From Lactonifactor sp. BIOML-A5 (GTDB lineage Bacteria > Bacillota > Clostridia > Lachnospirales > Lachnospiraceae): 64,000 nt of DNA. The position numbers and the translations under genes were made by a program. The stretch is taken from positions 1 to 64,000 of the forward strand of contig NZ_WKYV01000018.1 in the NCBI RefSeq assembly GCF_009677585.1. Direction: 5' to 3'. Under the pieces are notes generated by a model. The model did no database searches, was not told where the DNA came from, and saw only the letters and a program-made list of their open reading frames with translations. Every line of letters starts with the position of its first letter. Positions within the stretch are counted from its first letter, which is position 1. This document shows, piece by piece, positions 50,850 to 60,997 of the stretch.

Positions 50850-52709
50850 ATGAGAAAACTAGCTTTAAGTGATGAAATATTACTAAAAATCGAGAAACCA
50901 GCCCGCTATATCGGCAATGAGGTCAACTCGGTGATGAAAGAAAAGGATCAGGTGGATATCCGTTTCGCCATGTGCTTTCCGGACGTGTACGAGATTGGTA
51001 TGTCTCATTTGGGTATCCAGATCCTTTATGATATGTTTAACCAGAGAGAGGATACCTGGTGTGAGCGCGTCTATTCTCCCTGGCCGGATCTGGATCGGAT
51101 CCTGCGGGAGAAGAAGATCCCTCTTTTTGCCCTGGAATCCCAGGATGCTGTGAAAGACTTTGACTTCCTGGGTCTGACACTGCAGTATGAAATGTGCTAC
51201 ACCAACGTTCTCCAGATCCTGGATCTAAGCCAGATTCCCCTGCTGGCGAAAGAGAGAACGGAGGATATGCCCATTGTCATAGGGGGAGGCCCCTGTGCCT
51301 ATAATCCGGAGCCCCTGGCGGACTTTTTTGATTTGTTTTATATCGGTGAGGGAGAAACCGTATACTATCAGCTGCTTGATGTCTATAAAGAAAACAAACA
51401 CTCCGGGGGCGGCAGAAAGGAATTTTTAGAAAAAGCGGCAGGGATTCCGGGAATCTATGTACCTGGTTTTTACAGTGTGGAATACCACGAAGACGGAACC
51501 ATTGCATCCTTTTCTCCCACCTGTGAATGCGCGCCTCAGAAGGTAGAAAAACAGGTGGTTATGGATGTGACGGATACGTATTATCCCAAAGCCCCCGTGG
51601 TACCTTTTATTAAAGCTACACAGGACAGGGTGACTCTGGAGATCCAGAGAGGCTGTATCCGGGGATGTCGTTTCTGCCAGGCCGGAATGCTGTACCGTCC
51701 AACAAGAGAGAGAAAGCTGGAGTATCTGAAACAGGCGGCAAAGGATATGCTGGTAAATACCGGACACGAGGAGATTTCCCTGAGTTCCCTAAGCTCCAGT
51801 GATTATTCTCAGCTGCCGGAACTGCTTCAGTTTTTAATTGAAGAATTTGACAAGAAAGGCGTCAACATCTCGCTGCCGTCCCTGCGCATAGATGCTTTTT
51901 CCCTGGATGTTATGAGTAAAGTCCAGGATATCAGAAAGAGCAGCCTCACGTTTGCACCGGAGGCAGGTACGCAGAGGCTTAGAGATGTGATTAACAAAGG
52001 CCTCACCGAGGAGGATATCCTGGAAGGAGCAGGCAGTGCCTTTGAAGGAGGTTGGACCAGAGTAAAGCTATATTTCATGCTGGGATTGCCCACGGAAACA
52101 GAAGAGGATATGAGAGGAATTGCCGAACTGGCAGAAAAAATAGCCCGGAGATATTACGAGATTCCAAAGGAGCAGCGCCATGGTAAGTGTCAGATTGTAG
52201 TAAGCACTTCCTTTTTTGTGCCAAAGCCCTTTACCCCCTTCCAGTGGGCACCTATGTTTACCAAGGAACAGTTTCTTGATAAAGCCAGGTTTGTAAAAGA
52301 AGCCATCCGGGCCCAGCTGAACCAAAAGAGCATTAAGTATAACTGGCATGAGGCAGATGTTACGGTACTGGAAGGCATTCTTGCCCGGGGGGATCGGAGG
52401 ATTGGACCTGTGATCCAAAAGGCCTATGAGAACGGAAGCCTTTTTGACTCCTGGTCAGAGTACTTCAGACCCCAGGCCTGGCAGCAGGCTTTTGAAGAGC
52501 TGGGGGTAGATCCGGATTTTTATACCATGAGGGAGCGGGCTGTTACAGAGATTCTGCCCTGGGATTTTATAGATGTCGGTGTGACCAAAAAGTTTTTAAT
52601 TCGGGAATGGAACCGGGCAAAAGAGGAAGAGATAACGCCTAACTGCAGACAGCAGTGTTCCGGCTGCGGTGCGGGAAGATACAAAGGAGGTGTCTGTCTT
52701 GAAGGTTAG
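50850..52709 (+). CDS. TIGR03960 family B12-binding-domain radical SAM protein
   Basis: A 619-residue protein. An N-terminal cobalamin-binding-like domain (FPDVYEIGMSHLGIQILYDM, about residues 43-62, and IGGGPCAYNPEPLADFFD) precedes a radical SAM core with the [4Fe-4S] motif CIRGCRFCQAG (about residues 269-279). The C-terminal region ends with Cys-rich NCRQQCSGCGAG. It is always found next to the DUF2344 protein that follows here. A link to tRNA or ribosome modification has been suggested for the pair, but no substrate is established. AAGGAGA is upstream of the ATG. Confidence 0.92.
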   Translation: MRKLALSDEILLKIEKPARYIGNEVNSVMKEKDQVDIRFAMCFPDVYEIGMSHLGIQILYDMFNQREDTWCERVYSPWPDLDRILREKKIPLFALESQDAVKDFDFLGLTLQYEMCYTNVLQILDLSQIPLLAKERTEDMPIVIGGGPCAYNPEPLADFFDLFYIGEGETVYYQLLDVYKENKHSGGGRKEFLEKAAGIPGIYVPGFYSVEYHEDGTIASFSPTCECAPQKVEKQVVMDVTDTYYPKAPVVPFIKATQDRVTLEIQRGCIRGCRFCQAGMLYRPTRERKLEYLKQAAKDMLVNTGHEEISLSSLSSSDYSQLPELLQFLIEEFDKKGVNISLPSLRIDAFSLDVMSKVQDIRKSSLTFAPEAGTQRLRDVINKGLTEEDILEGAGSAFEGGWTRVKLYFMLGLPTETEEDMRGIAELAEKIARRYYEIPKEQRHGKCQIVVSTSFFVPKPFTPFQWAPMFTKEQFLDKARFVKEAIRAQLNQKSIKYNWHEADVTVLEGILARGDRRIGPVIQKAYENGSLFDSWSEYFRPQAWQQAFEELGVDPDFYTMRERAVTEILPWDFIDVGVTKKFLIREWNRAKEEEITPNCRQQCSGCGAGRYKGGVCLEG

Positions 52710-53409
52710 AGTAAAATTTGCAAAAGAGGGTCCTATGAAGTTTATCGGACATCTGGATATCATGAGGTATTTTCAGAAGGCTATCCGCAGAGCAGGGATT
52801 GACATTGCTTTTTCAGAGGGCTTCAGTCCCCATATGATTATGTCCTTTGCCGCACCTTTGGGGGTTGGCATCACAAGCACAGGAGAGTACTTCGATATGG
52901 AAGTAAATACTGCAACAAACTCAGAGGACATGAAAAAACGCCTGAACGCCGCTATGGTGGAAGGAATGAGGATTTTAAGTATAAAAAAGGTAGATGACGG
53001 TAAGGCCAGCAAAGCCATGTCCCTGGTGGCCGCAGCAGATTATCTGGTAACCTTCCGGCCCGGTCAGGAATCGCTGAGGGATATATTTTTGGAGCATTTG
53101 GCTGACTTTTGCGGCCGGGAGCAGCTTCTCATCTGGAAAAAAACCAAGAAAAGTGAAAAGGAAATTGATATCCGGCCTTTTATCTATGAGATGCGAAGAG
53201 AAGGGGAAAGTATCTTTTTGAAACTGGCAGCAGGAAGTGCTAATAATACAAAACCCGAACTGGTTATGGAAGCTTTTGCCGGCTATTTGTCAATTTCTGT
53301 CCCGGCGTATGCCTTTGAAGTCCATCGAATGGAAACCTACGGGGAGATTCAGGCAGAGGGCAGACCGGTATTCGTATCGCTGGAAGGACTGGGAGAAGAA
53401 ATTGAGTAA
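52699..53409 (+). CDS. TIGR03936 family (DUF2344) radical-SAM-associated protein
   Basis: A 236-residue protein: VRVKFAKEGPMKFIGHLDIM (residues 3-22) and GIDIAFSEGFSPHMIMSFA match the DUF2344 family, a companion of TIGR03960. TTG 52699 is chosen: AGGAGG ends 8 bp upstream, and the resulting start is typical. It overlaps the upstream gene by 11 bp. The function is unknown; the conserved pairing implies that both act in one process. Confidence 0.9.
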   Translation: MKVRVKFAKEGPMKFIGHLDIMRYFQKAIRRAGIDIAFSEGFSPHMIMSFAAPLGVGITSTGEYFDMEVNTATNSEDMKKRLNAAMVEGMRILSIKKVDDGKASKAMSLVAAADYLVTFRPGQESLRDIFLEHLADFCGREQLLIWKKTKKSEKEIDIRPFIYEMRREGESIFLKLAAGSANNTKPELVMEAFAGYLSISVPAYAFEVHRMETYGEIQAEGRPVFVSLEGLGEEIE

Positions 53410-54592
53410 GCTAATTATTACAAAGATGCAGATACATTCCCAAGAAAGGACGGTAACCGCACTTGTGGAGGAGGGAAAGGTGCTGGAACTGCGGCTCTCT
53501 TCTTTGGAACAGGAAGCGCTGCTTGGCAGCATTTATATTGGAAAGGTAAAGAATGTATCTCCCAATCTTGACGCGGCTTTTGTGGAGCTTTCCCCGGGTG
53601 TGACAGGTTATCTGCCCCTGTCAAAAGAACTTCCTTACTTTACAAATCCGAAAAAAGACAATATAGTAAAAGCGGGTGATGAAGTTCTGGTGCAGGTAAA
53701 CCGGGAGCCCTTAAAATCCAAGGCTTATAACCTGACATCCAATCTTAGCTTTACCGGCAAATATCTGGTACTCACCAGCCAGCGGTGCCAGCTCAGTCTC
53801 TCCTCTAAGCTGAATGGGGAAGACCGGGAGCGCCTGAGGAAGTGGCTGGTGCCTTGTATGGAGACGGAATTCGGTCTGATTGTCCGCACAAACAGCAAAG
53901 AGGCGGAAAAACAGGAGATACTGGCAGAACTGGAATACCTGAAAAAGCGTTGGAGGCGGGTAATTGACATCTGTAAAGGCAGGACCTGCTACAGCCTGCT
54001 GGAAAAAGCCAGCCCCTTTTATATTCAGGCTGTGCGGGATGTCTACGGAGGTACCCTGGAGGAGATTGTCACAGATATTCCGTCTATATTTACGGAACTC
54101 CGGGAGTATCTGGCGGAGTATCAGAAGGAAGACACAGAAAAGCTCAGGCTCTATGAAGACAGGCTGCTATCTCTTCACAAGCTTTATTCTCTGGAGCGCG
54201 CATTGGATCACGCGGCGAAAGAAAAAGTATGGCTTCCAAGCGGAGGTTTTTTAATGATCCAGCAGACAGAAGCTTTTGTGGCAGTGGATGTAAATACCGG
54301 AAAATATACAGGTAAGAAAAAGCAGCAGGAAACTTACCGTAAAATCAATCTTGAAGCGGCCCGTGAGATTGCGGCACAGCTGCGGCTGAGGAATCTCTCA
54401 GGAATTATTCTGATTGATTTTATTAATCTGGAGCGAAAGGAACACCAGGAAGAGCTGCTGAATGTTTTCAAAAAATATCTCCGCAGAGATCCGGTTCACA
54501 CGGTACTTGTGGATATGACCAAGCTTAACATCGTTGAAGTAACCAGAAAGAAAGTAAGAAAATCACTGGCGGAAGAAATAGGAGGGAAATAA
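53402..54592 (+). CDS. Ribonuclease E/G family protein
   Basis: A 396-residue RNase G-like endonuclease. The N-terminal S1 domain is at about residues 38-115 (GSIYIGKVKNVSPNLDAAFV). The RNase-H/DNase-I-like catalytic part has the Mg-binding acids in AVDVNTGKYTGKKK (about residues 297-310) and ILIDFINL (about residue 340). It ends at TRKKVRKSL without the Zn-link CPxC region that follows this point in E. coli RNase G. TTG 53402 has GGGAG upstream and overlaps the previous stop; ATG 53426 is a possible alternative. Confidence 0.9.
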   Translation: MSKLIITKMQIHSQERTVTALVEEGKVLELRLSSLEQEALLGSIYIGKVKNVSPNLDAAFVELSPGVTGYLPLSKELPYFTNPKKDNIVKAGDEVLVQVNREPLKSKAYNLTSNLSFTGKYLVLTSQRCQLSLSSKLNGEDRERLRKWLVPCMETEFGLIVRTNSKEAEKQEILAELEYLKKRWRRVIDICKGRTCYSLLEKASPFYIQAVRDVYGGTLEEIVTDIPSIFTELREYLAEYQKEDTEKLRLYEDRLLSLHKLYSLERALDHAAKEKVWLPSGGFLMIQQTEAFVAVDVNTGKYTGKKKQQETYRKINLEAAREIAAQLRLRNLSGIILIDFINLERKEHQEELLNVFKKYLRRDPVHTVLVDMTKLNIVEVTRKKVRKSLAEEIGGK

Positions 54593-54593
54593 T

Positions 54594-54959
54594 ATGCTGA
54601 AATTTGCACATTTTAATTTTAATGTACTGCACCTGGAAAAGAGCCTTTCCTTTTATAAGGAAGCTCTGGGGCTTACGCCTGTCAGAACAAAAGAGGCGGA
54701 GGATGGTTCCTTTACTCTGGTTTATCTGGGAGATCAGACCACTGATTTTACGCTGGAGCTTACCTGGCTGAAGGATCGGACAGAGGCGTACAATCTGGGA
54801 GAATGTGAATTCCATCTTGCCTTTGAGACAGACGATTATGAAGGCTTCCATAAGAGACACAAAGAGATGGGATGCATTGTGTTTGAAAATGAGGCTATGG
54901 GAATCTACTTTATCACAGATCCGGACGGCTACTGGATCGAGATCGTACCGTCAAAATAG
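54594..54959 (+). CDS. VOC/glyoxalase-like protein
   Basis: A 121-residue vicinal-oxygen-chelate protein made of two beta-alpha-beta-beta-beta modules: FAHFNFNVLHLEKSLSFYKE with the first metal His, and DPDGYWIEIV with the last Glu. It resembles lactoylglutathione lyase, but such small VOC proteins have many substrates, so methylglyoxal detoxification is only one option. It starts 1 bp after the RNase gene, with GGAGGG upstream. It is not part of the usual rng-rplU gene order. Confidence 0.85.
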   Translation: MLKFAHFNFNVLHLEKSLSFYKEALGLTPVRTKEAEDGSFTLVYLGDQTTDFTLELTWLKDRTEAYNLGECEFHLAFETDDYEGFHKRHKEMGCIVFENEAMGIYFITDPDGYWIEIVPSK

Positions 54960-54970
54960 GAAAATTGTGT

Positions 54971-55921
54971 ATGAATAAAAGAAAATTAAAACCGTATCAC
55001 GGTCTGTTGTTTTTTGCAGTGGTGATGTTCTCCTTTTACTTTATTATGGCTCCCCTGCAGATGCGCTTTGGTATGTACGGGCTTGCAATGACTGAACTGC
55101 TCCTTCTGGTAATGGCCATTGCCTGCGCAAAATTGTGCCGGGCTGATCTTAAAGAAATATTTCCTGTAGGCAGAGTCAGGCTTTCCAAGACGGCGGGAAC
55201 CATACTTCTCTGGCTGGCTTCTTTTCTCACAGTTATGGTGCTCACATTAATCATTACATGGTTTTTCCCCGATGAGATGCTGGGGGTAAGCGAAGGGCTG
55301 AGCTCCGTGATCAGCTCCGTACCGTTTGCTGTTGGATTTCTGTTTACGGTAGTGATGCCTGCCGTGTGCGAAGAGGCAGTGCACCGGGGAGTCATTCTCC
55401 ACAGTATGCTTCCGCTGAAGAAGAAGTGGCTCATTGTACTAATTATGGGAATTCTGTTCGGCATCTTTCATACGAGTATATGGAGATTCGTCCCAACTGC
55501 ACTTCTGGGAGCCGCCTTGTCCTACGTCATGCTGGAGACGGAAAATATGGTATATCCCGCCATCTTTCACGGGGTAAATAACTACGTACCACTGGCCATA
55601 TCCTCCTATTCTGCCAAAATACTGGAACGAGCGGGGAGTGACCTGTCTCAGACCAGTCTGGATGCTGTTCCGGTGGCAAGCATCGGCATCTATCTGCTCA
55701 TGGCCTGCTGTGTGCCTTTTGCTGCTTACGGGGGAAATTATCTGCTCCACTATGGGGAGGAAGGATACAGGAGCACCTTTTTCCCTAAAAAAAGACAGGG
55801 ATTGATTATTACTGTGCTGATTATAACAACCGTTCTGATTTTGGCGGCAGGATTTGCACTTTTACTCTACGGAATTTTATTTGATTCTCAGTTTCATGAT
55901 CTGCTAAGGCAGAATATGTAA
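54971..55921 (+). CDS. CPBP family intramembrane glutamic endopeptidase
   Basis: A 316-residue protein with about eight helices. The CAAX-protease/bacteriocin-processing motifs are CEEAVHRGVIL (EExxxR, about residue 136), FGIFHTS and FHGVNNYVP. Members cleave prenylated or small membrane peptides or give bacteriocin self-immunity; the substrate here is unknown. ATG 54971 follows AGGAAAA. It sits inside the housekeeping string between the VOC gene and rplU, which has its own promoter. Confidence 0.88.
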   Translation: MNKRKLKPYHGLLFFAVVMFSFYFIMAPLQMRFGMYGLAMTELLLLVMAIACAKLCRADLKEIFPVGRVRLSKTAGTILLWLASFLTVMVLTLIITWFFPDEMLGVSEGLSSVISSVPFAVGFLFTVVMPAVCEEAVHRGVILHSMLPLKKKWLIVLIMGILFGIFHTSIWRFVPTALLGAALSYVMLETENMVYPAIFHGVNNYVPLAISSYSAKILERAGSDLSQTSLDAVPVASIGIYLLMACCVPFAAYGGNYLLHYGEEGYRSTFFPKKRQGLIITVLIITTVLILAAGFALLLYGILFDSQFHDLLRQNM

Positions 55922-55949
55922 ACTGCTGGAAATTTGCAGGAAAAAACAG

Positions 55950-55978
55950 TTGACGGACACAATATCTTGTGCTATTAT
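55950..55978 (+). promoter_or_regulatory. Promoter of rplU-prp-rpmA
   Basis: TTGACG (55950-55955) and TATTAT (55973-55978) with a 17-bp spacer. Confidence 0.7.
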
Positions 55979-55984
55979 AATACG

Positions 55985-56078
55985 GATGCCGCACAAAGAG
56001 GTCAGAAGTGTTGCTTTCTGAGTGATTCAGCAGGAAGGCAGCCACCATATTTGGCGAGTAATGATAATAGGAGGTGCC
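55985..56078 (+). ncRNA. Probable ribosomal protein L21 leader
   Basis: A roughly 95-nt untranslated leader between the promoter and rplU is rich in pairing segments (GAAGTGTTGC, TTTCTGAGTGATTCAGCAGG). Firmicutes carry a conserved L21 leader RNA at this position; I assign it from position and length, not from a verified structure match. Confidence 0.45.
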
Positions 56079-56080
56079 AT

Positions 56081-56386
56081 ATGTACGCAATTATTGCAAC
56101 AGGTGGTAAACAGTACAAAGTAGCCGAAGGCGATATCATTAGAGTAGAAAAGCTTGGTGTAGAAGCTGGAGAGACTGTTACATTTGATGATGTACTTGCA
56201 GTAAACAACGACGGGTTAAAGGTTGGCGCAGATGTTGCTGATGCCAGTGTTACCGCATCTGTAGTTGAGAACGGTAAAGCGAAAAAAGTTATCGTTTACA
56301 AGTATAAGAGAAAATCTGGTTATCACAAAAAGAACGGTCACAGACAGCAGTTCACAAAAGTGAAAATCGAAAAAATTAATGCTTAA
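56081..56386 (+). CDS. rplU: 50S ribosomal protein L21
   Basis: A 101-residue basic ribosomal protein: [18 protein letters not shown] at the start, [20 protein letters not shown] (about residues 72-91) and [10 protein letters not shown] at the end. ATG 56081 has TAGGAGGTG upstream; an upstream in-frame reading to 55934 would run through the promoter and is rejected. Confidence 0.96.
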   Translation: MYAIIATGGKQYKVAEGDIIRVEKLGVEAGETVTFDDVLAVNNDGLKVGADVADASVTASVVENGKAKKVIVYKYKRKSGYHKKNGHRQQFTKVKIEKINA

Positions 56387-56402
56387 TTCCTGACAGGCGA
56401 TT

Positions 56403-56726
56403 ATGATTACGGTTATTGTATATCAAAGGTCAGACGGTGAGTATATAGGATTTGAAACCAGTGGACATGCAGATTACGCCGATGAGGGATATGATATTAT
56501 CTGTGCGGCAGTTTCAGCCCTTACTGTGAACGCTGTGAATTCTGTCGAAACCTTTACGGAGGATGAATTCGGGGGAGAGCAGAGGGATGGGTACTTAAAA
56601 TGTATGATTACTGGTCCTGTCAGTACTACAACAGCATTACTATTAAAATCAATGGTTCTTGGATTAGAGATGATTCAGGAAAACTACGGCAAAGAATACA
56701 TTCATTTGATATTCAAGGAGGTGTAA
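56403..56726 (+). CDS. prp: Ribosomal-processing cysteine protease Prp
   Basis: A 107-residue protein with the catalytic His in [10 protein letters not shown] (about residue 21) and Cys in [11 protein letters not shown] (about residue 33). In Firmicutes Prp removes the N-terminal extension of L27. The L27 encoded directly downstream has such an extension (MLKMNLQIF before AHKKG), consistent with the pairing. It lies between rplU and rpmA as usual. Confidence 0.93.
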   Translation: MITVIVYQRSDGEYIGFETSGHADYADEGYDIICAAVSALTVNAVNSVETFTEDEFGGEQRDGYLKCMITGPVSTTTALLLKSMVLGLEMIQENYGKEYIHLIFKEV

Positions 56727-56730
56727 GGAC

Positions 56731-57018
56731 ATGTTAAAGATGAACCTTCAAATTTTCGCTCATAAAAAAGGAGTTGGTTCTACCAAGAACGGCAGAGATT
56801 CCGAATCTAAGCGTTTAGGTGCGAAAAGAGCTGACGGCCAATTCGTTAAAGCTGGCAATATTCTTTACAGACAGCGCGGAACTAAGATTCACCCAGGTGT
56901 GAATGTGGGACGCGGAGGAGACGATACATTATTTGCATTAGTGGATGGTGTTGTTCGTTTTGAAAGAAAAGGAAGAGATAAGAAACAAGTTTCTATCGTT
57001 CCTGTATCAGCAGAATAA
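56731..57018 (+). CDS. rpmA: 50S ribosomal protein L27 with cleavable N-terminal extension
   Basis: A 95-residue protein. MLKMNLQIF (residues 1-9) precedes the mature [20 protein letters not shown]. The Phe-Ala junction fits the Prp cleavage site known in Staphylococcus and other Firmicutes. Mature L27 reaches the peptidyl-transferase centre. AAGGAGG lies upstream of the ATG. Confidence 0.96.
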   Translation: MLKMNLQIFAHKKGVGSTKNGRDSESKRLGAKRADGQFVKAGNILYRQRGTKIHPGVNVGRGGDDTLFALVDGVVRFERKGRDKKQVSIVPVSAE

Positions 57019-57037
57019 TAAGTCACGTATAACATGG

Positions 57038-57075
57038 AACCATGCAATCATCTAATGTGTTGCATGGTTTTTATG
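57038..57075 (+). terminator. Terminator after rpmA
   Basis: AACCATGCAA and TTGCATGGTT form a perfect 10-bp stem followed by TTTAT. Confidence 0.75.
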
Positions 57076-57145
57076 TTATTGATCATACTTATAATATGCA
57101 GTACTAAGATTATGCTTGAAATAGAAGAAAGAAAAAAACAGGTGA

Positions 57146-58441
<1,296 letters not shown>

Positions 58442-58449
58442 GAGGATTT

Positions 58450-58743
58450 ATGACAAGTAAACAGAGAGCGTATTTAAAAGGGCTGGCCATGAATGTGGAT
58501 CCTATTCTTCAGATCGGCAAGTCCAGCCTGACGCCGGAAAATACAAAATCCGTCGCGGAAGCACTGGAGGCAAGAGAATTGATTAAAATTTCTGTGCTTC
58601 AGAACTGTATGGATGATCCAAAGGCCATGGCCCAGATTCTTGCGGAGAGAACAGGATCTCAGGTGGTTCAGGTGATTGGAAAGAAGATTGTGCTGTATAA
58701 GGAAGGAAAAAAAGATAAGAAAAAAATAGAACTTCCCAAATAA
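58450..58743 (+). CDS. YhbY-family RNA-binding (CRM domain) protein
   Basis: A 97-residue protein: TSKQRAYLKGLAMNVDPILQ (residues 2-21), QIGKSSLTPENTKSVAEAL and a late QVIGKKIVLYKE. It is the CRM domain protein associated with the large ribosomal subunit. It follows obgE by 8 bp with TAGGAGG upstream. The gene order obgE-yhbY-nadD-yqeK-rsfS is conserved in Clostridia. Confidence 0.93.
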   Translation: MTSKQRAYLKGLAMNVDPILQIGKSSLTPENTKSVAEALEARELIKISVLQNCMDDPKAMAQILAERTGSQVVQVIGKKIVLYKEGKKDKKKIELPK

Positions 58744-58780
58744 AAACAGGCAGATACAGCACCTTACGAGGAAGACTATC

Positions 58781-59413
58781 ATGAATCAGAAAAAGAAACG
58801 AATCGGAATCATGGGCGGAACCTTTGATCCTATACACATAGGCCATCTCATACTTGGTGAAACGGCCTATGAGCAGTTTCAGCTGGATAAGGTATGGTTT
58901 ATGCCGGCAGGGAATCCCCCTCACAAGCAAAACCGCCAGGGCAGGGCTACGGACAGTGAGAGAGTAGATATGGTACGTCTGGCTATCGCCTCCAACCCTC
59001 ATTTTGAGCTCTCTCTGATAGAAATGAACGAGGATGGATATTCGTATACCTACCGGACATTAGAGCGCCTGAAAAATCAGTATCCGGAAACTGCGTTTTA
59101 TTTCATTCTGGGGGCAGATTCCCTCTTTGATTTTGACAAATGGCGGGAGCCTAAAAGAATCTGTGACGCCTGTACTGTGGTAGTTGCCACAAGAAACCAT
59201 ACCAGCCATCAGAAACTGGATGAGATCATGTGGAAACTGACCTATAAGTTTCAGGGCAGCTTTGTAAAGCTGGATTCTATCAATATAGATGTATCATCAA
59301 AAATGCTCCGCTCCTGGGTAAAGGACGGCAGAACTACGAAGTATTATCTCACAGATAATGTGATGGACTATATCAGAGAACACAAGATTTATAAGGACAG
59401 TGAAGAGGTATGA
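58781..59413 (+). CDS. nadD: Nicotinate-nucleotide adenylyltransferase NadD
   Basis: A 210-residue enzyme that adenylates nicotinate mononucleotide in NAD synthesis. IGIMGGTFDPIHIGHL (residues 8-23) is the nucleotidyltransferase signature, and PAGNPPHKQ (about residues 44-52) is typical of NadD. The family's C-terminal SSTxIR motif appears here as DVSSKMLRSWVKDG. Confidence 0.94.
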   Translation: MNQKKKRIGIMGGTFDPIHIGHLILGETAYEQFQLDKVWFMPAGNPPHKQNRQGRATDSERVDMVRLAIASNPHFELSLIEMNEDGYSYTYRTLERLKNQYPETAFYFILGADSLFDFDKWREPKRICDACTVVVATRNHTSHQKLDEIMWKLTYKFQGSFVKLDSINIDVSSKMLRSWVKDGRTTKYYLTDNVMDYIREHKIYKDSEEV

Positions 59414-60021
59414 ACTACAACATCGAAAAAATGACCAAGGTCTTAAAAAAAGATTTGGATGAGGAGCGCTTCCGACATACTATGGGGGTGATGTACACCA
59501 GTGCAGGTCTGGCCATGGCCCATGGAGAAAATCTCCAGAAGGCACAGACCGCCGGTCTTCTTCATGACTGTGCCAAATGCATACCAAACAAAAAGAAGCT
59601 GAGACTTTGCAAAAAGCATGGAATAAAAATAAATTCCTTTGAGATGCGAAATCCCTTTCTCCTCCACGCCAAGCTGGGCGCATTTTTAGCCAAAGAAAAA
59701 TACCAGATAAAAGACAGCGGTATTCTTTCGGCCATCAGGTACCATACCACAGGAAAGCCGGATATGAATACACTGGAGAAGATTGTTTATATTGCAGACT
59801 ACATTGAACCTATGCGCTGCAAGGCCCAGCACCTCAGTCAGATACGCATGCTTGCTTTTAGAGACCTGGATGAGTGTATGTATGAGATACTAAAGGATAC
59901 ACTAGCTTACCTGGAAGGCAATTCCGGAGAGATTGATACAGCTACCAAAGAGGCTTTTTATTACTACGAGAGATTACACAATGAACGACATAGAGAGGAA
60001 ACGGCAAATGAATCAAAGTAA
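59410..60021 (+). CDS. yqeK: HD-domain hydrolase YqeK (Ap4A hydrolase type)
   Basis: A 203-residue HD phosphohydrolase: RFRHTMGVMYTSAGLAMAHG with the first His, the HD pair in LLHDCAKC (about residues 50-57), and AIRYHTTGKPDM with a later His. YqeK proteins are reported to cleave symmetric diadenosine tetraphosphate. The start overlaps nadD by 4 bp (ATGA). Confidence 0.92.
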   Translation: MNYNIEKMTKVLKKDLDEERFRHTMGVMYTSAGLAMAHGENLQKAQTAGLLHDCAKCIPNKKKLRLCKKHGIKINSFEMRNPFLLHAKLGAFLAKEKYQIKDSGILSAIRYHTTGKPDMNTLEKIVYIADYIEPMRCKAQHLSQIRMLAFRDLDECMYEILKDTLAYLEGNSGEIDTATKEAFYYYERLHNERHREETANESK

Positions 60022-60361
60022 AGAAATGGCACGACTTGCCTGCGATGCCCTGGAGGATAAAAAGGCAATCGATATTAAGGTAATTGATATTGAAAAGATT
60101 ACCACTCTGGCAGATTACTTTATCATCACCAGCGGTTCCAACCGCAGCCAGGTACAGGCAATGGCCGACAACGTGGAAGAATTCCTGGGAAAAGCAGGAT
60201 ATGAACCGAAACAAATAGAGGGATACCAGAACGCAAATTGGATTTTGATGGATTATGGGGATATTGTGCTTCATATTTTCGATGAAGAGAACAGGCTTTT
60301 CTATGATCTGGAAAGAATCTGGAGAGACGGGACTTGTATCTCTGTGAGTGAATTAGAATAG
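60008..60361 (+). CDS. rsfS: Ribosome silencing factor RsfS
   Basis: A 117-residue protein that binds L14 and blocks subunit joining in slow growth. VIDIEKITTLADYFIITSGS (about residues 24-43), SNRSQVQAMADNVEE and YGDIVLHIFDEENRLFYDLE are family motifs. ATG 60008 has GAGGAAACGG upstream and overlaps the yqeK end; in-frame ATG 59981 is an alternative. Confidence 0.93.
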   Translation: MNQSKEMARLACDALEDKKAIDIKVIDIEKITTLADYFIITSGSNRSQVQAMADNVEEFLGKAGYEPKQIEGYQNANWILMDYGDIVLHIFDEENRLFYDLERIWRDGTCISVSELE

Positions 60362-60370
60362 AAATTTGGT

Positions 60371-60413
60371 GCGGCAATGTGAGCTGGGGGCTTGCTTTGC
60401 CGTGTTTTTTTTT
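60371..60413 (+). terminator. Terminator after rsfS
   Basis: CGGCAA and TTGCCG enclose an inner GAGC/GCTT pairing, followed by a run of nine T. Confidence 0.75.
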
Positions 60414-60476
60414 GCAATAATTGGGATTTAACTTCCTAAGCTTGAGACTGCCCAGTCGGAAGGTATGGGGTGGCAT

Positions 60477-60502
60477 GGGGACGGTGAGAGAAAGTTCCAG
60501 GT
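60477..60502. repeat. Collapsed family A palindrome (edges only)
   Basis: GGGGACGGTGAG (60477-60488), identical to the left edge of the copy at 18195, is joined almost directly to GAAAGTTCCAGGT (60490-60502), identical to its right edge at 18519-18531. The arms and the core are absent. Confidence 0.65.
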
Positions 60503-60673
60503 GTAGATTTATCAGAAGGGGAATGATATCCTCCATATAGGATACGGCTGTAAAATTGTCAGATAAAATAGAGATGTAATATTGCCAAAGAGAATGGAAT
60601 TAATAATTGAAACGGGTTAAGTTGTTTATCCAAAACATTGAGTTACCAATAGTGCTAAACCAGAGGAAAAGTG

Positions 60674-60981
60674 TACAACTTTCGACCTTCCCCACCCGTT
60701 TTCCGTGAATGTGAAGTGAGTCACTGCCAGGTCAAGGGAGGAGGTCTTGGGGCCAAGGGTGCTGGGTGGATCTGCGCAGACTACGGAGTGCGTCCGAAGA
60801 TCCACTGCCGGCGGTCACTTAGGAGCGAAGGCTTTCCTGAGCTTCTTAGTGAACGGCCAGGCAGTTAGCTAAGGAGAAACGCAGTAGCAAGCAGATCCAC
60901 CCAGCACCCTTGGCCCCAAGATCTCCTCCCTTGACCGTCCGTCTGCAACGCTCCGCTCGCCGACTATATAACCCCGAACTT
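60674..60981. repeat. Long palindromic element, family B copy 2
   Basis: A 46-bp left arm (60730-60775) pairs with the right arm (60891-60936) with a single G.T mismatch. The core shares CGGAGTG, CCGAAGATCCA, GCGAAGGCT, TCCTGA and TTAGCTAAGG with 18650-18941, and the edges TACAACTTTCGACC and CCCCGAACTT are shared as well. An outer stem GTGAAGT/ACTTCAC lies outside the arms. It ends 16 bp before the stop codon of the - strand permease. The rest of the 60362-60997 gap is AT-rich with no gene seen. Confidence 0.88.
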
Positions 60982-60997
60982 CACATACACAAAACTA

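Noticed and set aside
60671..60868. 65-codon + strand frame inside 60.67-60.87 kb
   Set aside because: It coincides with the family B palindrome; no ribosome-binding site or known protein features.
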